57,629 nucleotides of DNA from an uncultured Acetobacteraceae bacterium (lineage in GTDB: Bacteria; Pseudomonadota; Alphaproteobacteria; Acetobacterales; Acetobacteraceae). How positions within the stretch are numbered: position 1 is the stretch's first letter; the number at the start of each line of letters is the position of its first letter. The notes beneath the pieces are model-generated. The model made no database searches. It had not been told where the DNA came from and saw only the letters and a program-made list of their open reading frames with translations. Below, piece by piece: positions 51,061-57,629 of this stretch. A program made the position numbers and the translations under genes. Location of the stretch: contig CAIRCM010000092.1 in NCBI GenBank assembly GCA_903877125.1, positions 1-57,629 on the forward strand, in the 5' to 3' direction.

Positions 51061-51864
51061 TCACACCATCCCCCGGATCCGCCCGCCATCGACCCTGATC
51101 ATGCTGCCGGTGATGTAGCCAGCCCTGTCGCTCGCCAGAAAAGCGCCCATGGGCCCGTATTCCTCCGGCATGCCAACCCGGCCCGCGGGGATCTGCTTCG
51201 CCGCCTCCGCCAGCCGTTCGGCCAGCGCCTCCTCCTGGCTGATATTCTTCCGCCGAGCCAGGGCCGCCGCGGAATCCCGTGTCCGGTCGGTCAGGATCGT
51301 GCCCGGCGCCAGCACGTTCATCGTGACCCCGTCCGGCGCGACCTCCGCCGACAGCGTCTTCAACCACGCCCAGATCGACGCCCGCAGCGTGTTGCTCAGG
51401 GCCAAATTCGGGATCGGCTGCTGCATCCCCGTGCTGCCGACCACGATGATCCGGCCCCAGCCACGCTCGCGCATCGCCGGCAGCAGCCGGTTGGCGATGC
51501 GGATCGGGGAGACGACGATGTGCTGGAACCATTTCACCAGATCGGCCTCGGTCATCTCCGAAGCGATGCACTGCGGCGGGCCGCCATGGTTCAGCACCAG
51601 GATGTCCACACCGCCCATCGCCGCCACCGCCGCATCGGCCAACCGGTCCATCGCCTCTCCGGAGGCAACGTCGGCCACGATCCCGCTCGCGCCGCTCGCG
51701 CCCAGGGCCGCCAGTGCGGCGGCGGCCTCATCGAGGCGCCCCTGATCCCGTCCGCTGATCGTCAGAACAGCGCCTTCCTCGGCCAGGGCGTCGGCGATCG
51801 AGCGCCCAAGGCCCTTGGTACCACCCATCACGAGTGCCCGCCGGTTCCGCAATCCAAGGTTCAT
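51061..51864 (-). CDS. SDR-family protein lacking the usual Tyr/Lys pair
   Basis: A 267-residue Rossmann protein with LVMGGTKGLGRSIADAL, VLNHGGPP in place of the NAG motif, and a C-terminal GYITGSMIRVDGG. Where Y-x-x-x-K is expected after IIVVGSTGMQQP, the sequence reads PNLALSNTLRAS, so the pair is Ser/Arg-like. This matches a divergent branch of 3-oxoacyl-reductase-like SDRs. ATG 51864 has GGGAAG 6 bases upstream; the longer frame upstream overlaps the anti-sigma gene and is rejected. Confidence 0.85.
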   Translation of the reverse strand: MNLGLRNRRALVMGGTKGLGRSIADALAEEGAVLTISGRDQGRLDEAAAALAALGASGASGIVADVASGEAMDRLADAAVAAMGGVDILVLNHGGPPQCIASEMTEADLVKWFQHIVVSPIRIANRLLPAMRERGWGRIIVVGSTGMQQPIPNLALSNTLRASIWAWLKTLSAEVAPDGVTMNVLAPGTILTDRTRDSAAALARRKNISQEEALAERLAEAAKQIPAGRVGMPEEYGPMGAFLASDRAGYITGSMIRVDGGRIRGMV

Positions 51865-51935
51865 GGTCCGCTTCCCAGTTGATTGTTTGCCGCCCGAAGC
51901 ATCCCCGGCGGAAACTGGGAACGCAAGCCCGCCGG

Positions 51936-52697
51936 CTAATTCCCCCCGCTGACCAACCTGGCAAAGGCGGCGAGCTGGTCGGCCTCCAGGTCGGACACCG
52001 CATGGTACGCGATCCCGTCCCGCCGCCAGGTGACGACGTTGAAACCCTGATGCGCGGTCTCGCTGAAGCCGGTGTCGGCCCCCGCGGCGGCCCCCGTGGC
52101 GGCCCAGGCAAAGAGGTTGATGATGTGCTTGGCGTGCCGGTACACGACCGCCGCGCTTTTGTGCCCATCGACATAATCCAGCCGCCCGCCAAGCAGCGGA
52201 AACCCAAGCTCGGCCAGATCCCGGACGGGAGGGGAAACGTCCAAACGCGCGGACAGCCAAGGTTTGACCGTGTGCTGATCGCTGGTCGGCACATCCATCA
52301 GATGCTCGGCCAGCAGTGAACGCACATGGCTGTCGATCACGTCCTGGACAACCGGGTCGGTGCGGCTGGGCGCATGCAGAACAACGAAGGTGAGCGCGAT
52401 GCCGGCCAGTGCGCCGACCAGTCCGCCCCCCAACGCCTGCGTCGGAAACCAACGGCGCAGCGGCACCGGCGGCGCTTCCCGTGGCAGGGCGGCCCCGATG
52501 CGCGACGCCAGATTCGGCGGCGCCCGATGGAACGGCAGCTTGGTCCGCAGCATCGTACGCGCGGCCTGCAACGCTTCAAGCGCGGCGGCACAATCGGGGC
52601 AGCCGCCGACATGCCGTTCGGCGAGGAACCGGCGGGGTTGCCGAAGCGCGCCGTCGGCCAGCATCGCCGGGATGGTCCGGGTGCGGTTACAGGCCAT
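51936..52697 (-). CDS. Anti-sigma factor with zinc-finger domain
   Basis: A 253-residue membrane protein. The N-terminal zinc site is RHVGGCPDCAAAL (His-x3-Cys-x2-Cys), the binding part of anti-sigma factors of the ZAS type. One helix (LGGGLVGALAGIALTFVVLH, about residues 88-107) follows, then a periplasmic domain of about 145 residues. It would hold the ECF sigma factor at the membrane until a signal. Its start overlaps the sigma gene by 11 bases, the usual arrangement. Confidence 0.88.
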   Translation of the reverse strand: MACNRTRTIPAMLADGALRQPRRFLAERHVGGCPDCAAALEALQAARTMLRTKLPFHRAPPNLASRIGAALPREAPPVPLRRWFPTQALGGGLVGALAGIALTFVVLHAPSRTDPVVQDVIDSHVRSLLAEHLMDVPTSDQHTVKPWLSARLDVSPPVRDLAELGFPLLGGRLDYVDGHKSAAVVYRHAKHIINLFAWAATGAAAGADTGFSETAHQGFNVVTWRRDGIAYHAVSDLEADQLAAFARLVSGGN

Positions 52698-53238
52698 GCG
52701 GGACCTCCATCTTATGGGTGTCGAGCCATGATTTCCGCAAGGCGAGGCGGGCGCGGGAAAGGCGGGACATGACCGTCCCGGTTGGCGTGGCGGTGATGGC
52801 GGCGATTTCCTTATAAGAGAGGTCTTCGACTTCCCGGAGCAGCAGCACCTCCCGGTACTCGAGCGGCAGACGGAGCATCAGCCGTTCCAGGGTCTGGCTG
52901 TCGATACTGTCGAGCAGCATGGCTTCGGGGTCGCGTGGCGGATGGCCCCACAGGGTCTCGTCGGTCTCGGCCGGTGGTTCGGCCTGGAACAGCAGCCGCG
53001 CGGACCGGTTTTCCCTCACCCAGTCGAGGAAGCTGTTGCGAACGATCGACAGCAGCCAGACGCGGAATTCCCCGCCATTGAACGAATCCAGATAACGATA
53101 GGCGCGGAGGTAGGCGTCCTGAACGATATCCTCCGCATCCGCGGGATTGCCCGCCAGCCAGCGGGCAAGGTTATACGCCGCATCGAGATGCGGGAGCGCG
53201 AGAAGCTCGAAGCGGCGTTTGCGGTCGTCCTGCGGCAC
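52687..53238 (-). CDS. ECF-family RNA polymerase sigma factor
   Basis: A 183-residue sigma-70 family protein with region 2 (DAEDIVQDAYLRAYRYLDSF, then FRVWLLSIVRNSFLDWVREN) and region 4 (LPLEYREVLLLREVEDLSYK, then VMSRLSRARLALRK). It starts with GTG at 53238 and is directly followed by its anti-sigma gene. Target promoters cannot be read from this window. No conserved partner such as a catalase or copper gene adjoins. Confidence 0.92.
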   Translation of the reverse strand: MPQDDRKRRFELLALPHLDAAYNLARWLAGNPADAEDIVQDAYLRAYRYLDSFNGGEFRVWLLSIVRNSFLDWVRENRSARLLFQAEPPAETDETLWGHPPRDPEAMLLDSIDSQTLERLMLRLPLEYREVLLLREVEDLSYKEIAAITATPTGTVMSRLSRARLALRKSWLDTHKMEVPHGL

Positions 53239-53335
53239 GCGGTTGGGGTCCTGGCTTGTCCTTCCATCATACCGGCGGTTCCGGCGGAAAATTCCCGGTT
53301 GGGGGAAAAATCGTCCGCCATCGTGTCTGTCCGGC

Positions 53336-54250
53336 CTATGAACCCGGCGGACGCGGCGGCGGTGGCGCGTCGGGGGCAGGCGTACGCTGCCCCTTGCCAG
53401 CCAGCAGATTGCCGAATACCGAAATGAACTGGTTCAGGATGTCATGCACCAGATCGGCGGAAAATCCACCAAGCAGCGCCAGAACCGGCTGACCGAAGGC
53501 GCTGAGGGTGCTCGTCGAATCCGGGTTGCTGCCGACCAGTGCCGAATACACGACCTGGGACAGGATGATCCCCGAAATCACCCCCATCACCAGCCGCGAC
53601 CAATAGCTGCTGTCGAACCTTTGTTCATAGGTGCAGGACACGATATACCGGTCGAGCCGCCGCAAATTGGTCAGCGACGCGCCGACCGCCGCCGCGGCAA
53701 CGAGGAAGACCTCCACGCAAAACAAATCCAGCCCGTAGAGATTGAGCAGTCCCTTCGTCATGTTTTCGGCGTTGACCCGGTCCGACAATGAAATTCCGAG
53801 CAGCACGAGAAGAGAAATGACGGCTATTGCCTGCATGGAACGAACGAGCGGTACCGCGCCGAAGGTCTGCCAGCCGAGATGGCTGCGTCGTTGCTCGACC
53901 AGCAGCAAAATGGAGCCTGGTTTGGCGGGCGCGATCAGCTTCGTCAGACTGTAATGGGCTTCAGCCAGTGCCGTGACACGGGTGCAGCGGGGCGCCGGCG
54001 TTTCCCCACCGGCCGGTATTGGATCGGAGCCGGAAATGGCGGGCAGCGCGAGATCGACGTTGGCCAACGTTTCGACCGGCACACCCAGCCCGCTGGCGAG
54101 AGCATACAGCGTCATCGCCTCGACCTCTCGTTCCAGTCGGTTTTCGATCCGTTCGTGCGGGCTGAGCTGCGATTCGTCGATTCGGCCGCTTCTGGTCACC
54201 GGCAGGGGCCTCGTGACCCCGGCCGGTGCGGTCGTGTCCATCTTGTTCAT
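53336..54250 (-). CDS. Membrane protein of unknown function
   Basis: A 304-residue protein with a soluble N-terminal half (LSPHERIENRLEREVEAMTL) and about three hydrophobic helices in the second half (AIAVISLLVLLGISL, LDLFCVEVFLVAAAAVGASL, SRLVMGVISGIILSQVVYS), ending in a Pro-rich tail. I do not recognise a family. It lies upstream of the sigma factor but with a gap of about 98 bases, so it may be a separate unit. Confidence 0.65.
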   Translation of the reverse strand: MNKMDTTAPAGVTRPLPVTRSGRIDESQLSPHERIENRLEREVEAMTLYALASGLGVPVETLANVDLALPAISGSDPIPAGGETPAPRCTRVTALAEAHYSLTKLIAPAKPGSILLLVEQRRSHLGWQTFGAVPLVRSMQAIAVISLLVLLGISLSDRVNAENMTKGLLNLYGLDLFCVEVFLVAAAAVGASLTNLRRLDRYIVSCTYEQRFDSSYWSRLVMGVISGIILSQVVYSALVGSNPDSTSTLSAFGQPVLALLGGFSADLVHDILNQFISVFGNLLAGKGQRTPAPDAPPPPRPPGS

Positions 54251-54316
54251 GGGCGGGTATTCCCGTCTGGTTTCCGCCCCGGTGTATCACGGCCGCCACC
54301 CCTCGGCGATACGGGC

Positions 54317-54937
54317 CTACTTGTCCGCGCTCGGGCCGCACCAGCCCGGGAGATACGCCGCCTGTCTATGACGCGCGAGGTCCCGCGCCGCCGTCAGCGC
54401 GGCTTCGAAATCGTCGGCCACCAGTTTCGCTTTGATATTGCGCCGTAGGAAATCGGCCCAGAGAAATTCGCTGTAAAACGCCGTGTCCTTCGCATAGCCC
54501 CCGGCCTGGCGCAATTCGCCGGCCAGGGAACGATACGGATCGTCCTGCAGGCCTTCGACGGTTTTCGGGATGGCCGCGTGCGTACGCAGTTTCCCGTGCT
54601 TGTCGTAAATGTGCATCCAGTTCTTGTGCGCCAGAACGAACCAGAACGTTTCCTTGTCCAGGCTGCTGAGGTCCGAAACGACCGAGGTCAGCACATGCTC
54701 CACCCCATCCCGATGCAGCGCCAGCGCAAGGTGATGATGATCCAGGATATAGGGCCGTTTTTTCGGTCCCAGCACGACCGGTATCACGTGGGTGCCAAGA
54801 AACGTCCCGGCCTTTTCGCCCTTGTCCTTGAAAGCCTTGAGCTTCTTTTCGACCTCCCGCATCCCGACCGTGATCTGCGTGGGACGGAGGTCGAGGATCG
54901 GGGTGGGGTGCAGGACCGGCTCCGGCGCGCCATGCAT
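54317..54937 (-). CDS. ParB-like nuclease-domain protein
   Basis: A 206-residue protein whose first half has a ParB/Srx-like fold: LRPTQITVGMREVEKKLKAF, then PYILDHHHLALAL with a His-rich active-site-like motif. This resembles the second ParB-like family rather than plasmid ParB. No parA gene or centromere-like site is visible, so a partition role is unlikely. A family A repeat starts 15 bases upstream of its start codon. Confidence 0.75.
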   Translation of the reverse strand: MHGAPEPVLHPTPILDLRPTQITVGMREVEKKLKAFKDKGEKAGTFLGTHVIPVVLGPKKRPYILDHHHLALALHRDGVEHVLTSVVSDLSSLDKETFWFVLAHKNWMHIYDKHGKLRTHAAIPKTVEGLQDDPYRSLAGELRQAGGYAKDTAFYSEFLWADFLRRNIKAKLVADDFEAALTAARDLARHRQAAYLPGWCGPSADK

Positions 54938-54951
54938 GGGTTGGTGCCTTC

Positions 54952-55057
54952 CTAGAGCGTGATCGCCAGAGGTGGAATCACACGGCGGCGTGAATCACGC
55001 GATCAAACAAAGACTTATAGAGCACGATTGGGTCAACTTGACCCGATCGTGCTCTAG
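54952..55057. repeat. Complete CTAG-ended palindromic element (family A, locus 4)
   Basis: An uninterrupted 106-bp copy, from CTAG at 54952 to CTAG at 55057. Ends CTAGAGCGTGATC and GATCGTGCTCTAG are inverted repeats (11 of 13). The right third is a hairpin at 55019-55055 with 18-base arms AGAGCACGATTGGGTCAA and TTGACCCGATCGTGCTCT (one G-T pair). The right CTAG supplies the TAG stop of the amidohydrolase on the minus strand. Confidence 0.88.
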
Positions 55058-56256
55058 GATGCGGCCAGGATGTCCGCCGCCGCGTCGGCGAATACCTGGC
55101 ATCCCAGCACGAGGTCCGCCTCATGGGTATCCTCGCTGTAATGATGCGAAATCCCGTTGATGCTGGGCACGAACAGCATGCCGGAAGGCATCTTTTCCGC
55201 CAGGATTTGCGCGTCGTGCCCGGCCCCGCTGGGCATCCGCTGGTGCGAGCCCGGGGCATGCCGTTCCGCCGCCCTCTCCAGCGCGGCCTGAAACCCCTCG
55301 TCCATCTGGCGCGGGATCGAACGGCCGATATGCGCGATCGTGACCCGGCAAGGCCCTTCGTTCGCCCGCGCGACCAGCGCTTCAACCGCTTGTTCCAGCA
55401 TCCGCAGCATCGCGGGATCGGTATCCCGGAACTGAAACAGCATCTCCGCCTTGCCCGGCACGATGCTCGGCGCACCAGGATCGAGCGTGATGCGGCCGGT
55501 GGTCCAGACCGTGCGAGGGCCGACGATCTCGGGGAAACGGTCCTCGATTGCCGCGGCGAGTTTGATCAACGCAACGCCGGCATCCCGCCGGACGGCCATG
55601 CGGGTGGTGCCGGCGTGGTTCTGCTGCCCCTCGAAGACGATGCGGAACCGGTGACTCCCGACGATGGCGGTGACGATGCCAATCTTCTGCCCGGCGTCTT
55701 CGAGCGTCGCGCCCTGCTCGATATGCGCTTCGAGGTAGCCGCGGTAGCGAGCGGGATCCGCGGTCAAACGGGGCTTGCCGGCGAAACCGGCATTGGCCAG
55801 CGCGATGCGCAACGGTGTGCCGTCGTCGACGCTTTTGCAGCCATCGATTTCCGCCTCCGGCAGCAGCCCGGCGTACGAACGGCTGCCCAGGAAGGAGCCG
55901 AAATGCCCTTCCTCATCCGCCCAGCCCGCGACATCGATGCCCTGGCCAAGCGTGCGCGCGACCTCCAGCGCGAAAATCACGCCCATCGCGCCGTCGAGCC
56001 AGCCGGCATGGTTCTGGGTTTCCAGATGGCTGCCGAGCAGAAGCTTGCGGCCGGGGGAGGGATCGTGGCCGATAACATTGCCGATGCCGTCGATGGTCGC
56101 GGTCAGCCCGGCCTCGGTCAGTTTCCCGGCCAGCCAGTGGCGCGATTTCACATCGTCGGTGCCATACGTAGGCCGGTGCACGCCGGTCTTGTAGGCGCCG
56201 ATGGCGCGCAGCGCATGAAGATCGGCGAGCAGGCGGGCGGGATTGATGGCGGGCAT
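55054..56256 (-). CDS. M20-family Zn-dependent amidase (allantoate/N-carbamoyl-amino-acid hydrolase type)
   Basis: A 400-residue metallo-amidase: LLLGSHLETQNHAGWLDGAM carries the first metal ligands, GWADEEGHFGSFLGSR the Glu-Glu-His, YLEAHIEQGATLEDAG the dimer/ligand His, and SGAGHDAQILAEKM plus GISHHYSEDTHEADL the distal metal site. Such enzymes cut the carbamoyl or ureido amide in purine or hydantoin breakdown. ATG 56256 is used; the 12-residue extension upstream is unlikely. Its TAG stop is inside the family A repeat. Confidence 0.9.
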   Translation of the reverse strand: MPAINPARLLADLHALRAIGAYKTGVHRPTYGTDDVKSRHWLAGKLTEAGLTATIDGIGNVIGHDPSPGRKLLLGSHLETQNHAGWLDGAMGVIFALEVARTLGQGIDVAGWADEEGHFGSFLGSRSYAGLLPEAEIDGCKSVDDGTPLRIALANAGFAGKPRLTADPARYRGYLEAHIEQGATLEDAGQKIGIVTAIVGSHRFRIVFEGQQNHAGTTRMAVRRDAGVALIKLAAAIEDRFPEIVGPRTVWTTGRITLDPGAPSIVPGKAEMLFQFRDTDPAMLRMLEQAVEALVARANEGPCRVTIAHIGRSIPRQMDEGFQAALERAAERHAPGSHQRMPSGAGHDAQILAEKMPSGMLFVPSINGISHHYSEDTHEADLVLGCQVFADAAADILAAS

Positions 56257-56357
56257 GGGGCGGCTCCGAGCGTGATCGATGCAGTGCAACATATTCCCCG
56301 GCGCGGCGTCTATGGGTTGTGCTACACAAACGCCCGTATCGAACCGAGGAAGGCCCC

Positions 56358-57257
56358 ATGAACGACGCCATCCAAGCCCTCGTCATTCCCCGCACCGCCG
56401 ACCTCGGCGGGTTCGAGGTCCGGCGAGCTTTGCCATCGAAGGAGCGCCGAACCGTCGGCCCATTCGTGTTCTTCGACCAGATGGGGCCTGGGACGTTCCT
56501 CACCGGCCGGGGCCTGGATGTCCGGCCGCACCCCCATATCGGCCTGGCGACCGTCACCTACTTGTTCGATGGCGAAATCCTGCATCGCGACACGCTGGGC
56601 AGCCTTCAGGCAATCCGTCCGGGCGACGTGAACTGGATGACCGCCGGTCGCGGCATCGCACACTCCGAACGGACCGATCCGGCGCGCCGCGCGCACGAAA
56701 ATCCCCTCTACGGCATCCAACTCTGGTGCGCCCTGCCGGCCGCGTCGGAGGAGACGGCACCCGCCTTCGTGCATCACCCCGCCGCTGCTTTGCCGACATT
56801 CGCCGATGCCGGCGCCGCGGTGCGCGTGATCGCCGGGAACGCCTGGGGCACGCGCGCACCGGTCGATACGCTTTCCCCACTGTTTTACGCCGATGCCGCA
56901 CTTCAGGCCGGTGCGACGATCCCCCTGCCGGACGAGCACGAGGAGCGCTCGGTTTACGTGCTGGAAGGGGCCGTCGAGGTCGCCGGGGACCGCTTCGATG
57001 CCGGGCGCCTGCTGGTCTTCCGGCCCGGCGATCGGCTGTCGTTGCGCGCGGCGGAACGGTCGCGGGTCCTGTTGCTCGGGGGCGCGCCGCTGGATGGACC
57101 ACGGCATTTGTTCTGGAATTTTGTCAGCTCGCGACAGGATCGGATCGAACAGGCGAAGGCGGACTGGAAGAACGGCCGGTTCGGCACCGTACCCGGAGAC
57201 GAGGCGGAGTTCATTCCGTTGCCGGAGACTGTGCGGGTGCCCGCTGGGCAGGGTTGA
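56358..57257 (+). CDS. Pirin-family protein
   Basis: A 299-residue bicupin. The metal site of the N-terminal cupin is RPHPHIGLATVTYLFDGEI with HRDTLGS; VNWMTAGRGIAHSERT is the pirin signature. The second cupin holds LPDEHEERSVYVLEGAVEVA. Pirins bind iron and some oxidise quercetin; the cellular role here is unknown. ATG 56358 has AGGAAGG about 5 bases upstream. Confidence 0.92.
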   Translation: MNDAIQALVIPRTADLGGFEVRRALPSKERRTVGPFVFFDQMGPGTFLTGRGLDVRPHPHIGLATVTYLFDGEILHRDTLGSLQAIRPGDVNWMTAGRGIAHSERTDPARRAHENPLYGIQLWCALPAASEETAPAFVHHPAAALPTFADAGAAVRVIAGNAWGTRAPVDTLSPLFYADAALQAGATIPLPDEHEERSVYVLEGAVEVAGDRFDAGRLLVFRPGDRLSLRAAERSRVLLLGGAPLDGPRHLFWNFVSSRQDRIEQAKADWKNGRFGTVPGDEAEFIPLPETVRVPAGQG

Positions 57258-57329
57258 GTGTCCGGCTGAACTGGATCGCTTTTCTGAATGTCCGCCTTGA
57301 TTGCCCTGTCCGGGGATCGCTGGAAAAAA

Positions 57330-57362
57330 GTTCTTGATTTGTTCCGTAGACCCTGCTACATT
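57330..57362 (+). promoter_or_regulatory. LexA (SOS) box overlapping a sigma-70 promoter
   Basis: GTTC-TTGATTT-GTTC at 57330-57344 is the alphaproteobacterial LexA box (GTTC-N7-GTTC). A -35 TTGATT (57334-57339) lies inside it and a -10 TACATT (57357-57362) follows at 17-base spacing, so LexA bound there would block the promoter. The ATG of the next gene is 8 bases after the -10, implying a leaderless or very short 5' end. Confidence 0.7.
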
Positions 57363-57370
57363 CAACCCGA

Positions 57371-57629
57371 ATGACACGAACAGCCCCACCCACCCCGGCC
57401 GCTACAAAACCCCGCCCCATCCCTGGGCGTATCGGGGCTGTTCTCCGCGTCCTCGCCACCCTCATCACCCACGCTCGGCACTTCGCCGCGACCGTCGGCA
57501 CCCGCGTCAACGCCCCGGAATTCGCAACCGGCGCCGTCCTCTTCGGCACCTACGATCTCCCCACCATCCGGCTCCGCGTGCAGCGCGGCCTCCTCCGCGC
57601 GCTCGCCCTGCAAGAGTACCTGCTCGCCC
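57371..57629 (+). CDS. Hypothetical protein, 5' part, cut by the window end
   Basis: A frame from ATG 57371 runs out of the window after 86 codons. It reads MTRTAPPTPAATKPRPIPGR, then VLRVLATLITHARHFAATVG and a Leu/Arg-rich stretch, LRVQRGLLRALALQEYLLA. I recognise no domain. Being behind a LexA-box promoter, it is predicted to be induced by DNA damage. The 3' end and full length are unknown. Confidence 0.65.
   Translation, partial: MTRTAPPTPAATKPRPIPGRIGAVLRVLATLITHARHFAATVGTRVNAPEFATGAVLFGTYDLPTIRLRVQRGLLRALALQEYLLA

Noticed and set aside
54317-54937. Plasmid-type partition system
   Set aside because: No ParA, no centromere-like repeats and no replication gene; the ParB-like domain alone is common on chromosomes.
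54972-55160. A small protein gene beginning in the repeat
   Set aside because: The same peptide appears from the repeat at 107; it is a translation of family A with no independent support.

Overview
This is a high-GC bacterial chromosome segment. The gene families point to an alphaproteobacterium of the Rhodospirillales, probably Acetobacteraceae. The supporting signs are a GTTC-N7-GTTC LexA box (the alphaproteobacterial form), SecD and SecF as separate genes, a Sco1/CopC/CopD copper block, an SthA transhydrogenase, and many short-chain dehydrogenases, 2-hydroxyacid dehydrogenases and tripartite-type binding proteins. I see no rRNA, tRNA, phage or CRISPR array. The taxonomic call is an inference from gene content.

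Layout. 0-6 kb: a repeat block, then a PrpF-like isomerase, serine hydrolase, dienelactone hydrolase, MarR regulator, PgeF and a lipoprotein. 6-10.5 kb: a minus-strand module of a TPR membrane protein, a TPR-glycosyltransferase and an unusual radical SAM-glycosyltransferase fusion. 10.6-18 kb: a hydroxyacid dehydrogenase, VOC protein, CbpA/CbpM chaperones, enoyl-CoA hydratase, SulP transporter, a broken Phd/VapC module beside a MITE, and a D-aminoacylase-like amidohydrolase. 18-22 kb: a HipBA module with three evenly spaced operators, then two MFS transporters and a 38-residue transporter small subunit. 22-28 kb: SDRs, a PLP enzyme, a beta-hydroxyacid dehydrogenase, a CMD protein, and a GxxExxY protein whose own 3' end recurs in a tandem repeat. 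28-35 kb: secDF, a binding protein, a kinase-FGE fusion, a tandem-CMD protein and a glycine-zipper lipoprotein. 35-41 kb: a copper operon (DUF2946, outer-membrane protein, CopC, CopD-cytochrome c, Sco1) and sthA. 41-47 kb: a giant hybrid histidine kinase divergent from an OmpR-type regulator. 47-51 kb: two hydroxyacid dehydrogenases followed by a GrdB/selenoprotein-B family gene split by one in-frame UGA. 51-57.6 kb: SDR, ECF sigma/anti-sigma pair, membrane protein, ParB-like protein, M20 amidohydrolase, pirin, and the start of a gene behind a LexA-box promoter.

The most notable signal is at 49326-50534. Two reading frames that look like separate genes are one frame interrupted by a single UGA. 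The junction reads U-P-L-C-T-R, as in selenoprotein B proteins, and a SECIS-like hairpin follows directly. I read it as a selenoprotein.

The second theme is small mobile or palindromic DNA. A CTAG-ended element occurs at four loci and repeatedly abuts or supplies stop codons. A second element with perfect terminal inverted repeats is nested in two of those copies. An AGGCAACGC-ended MITE occurs twice.
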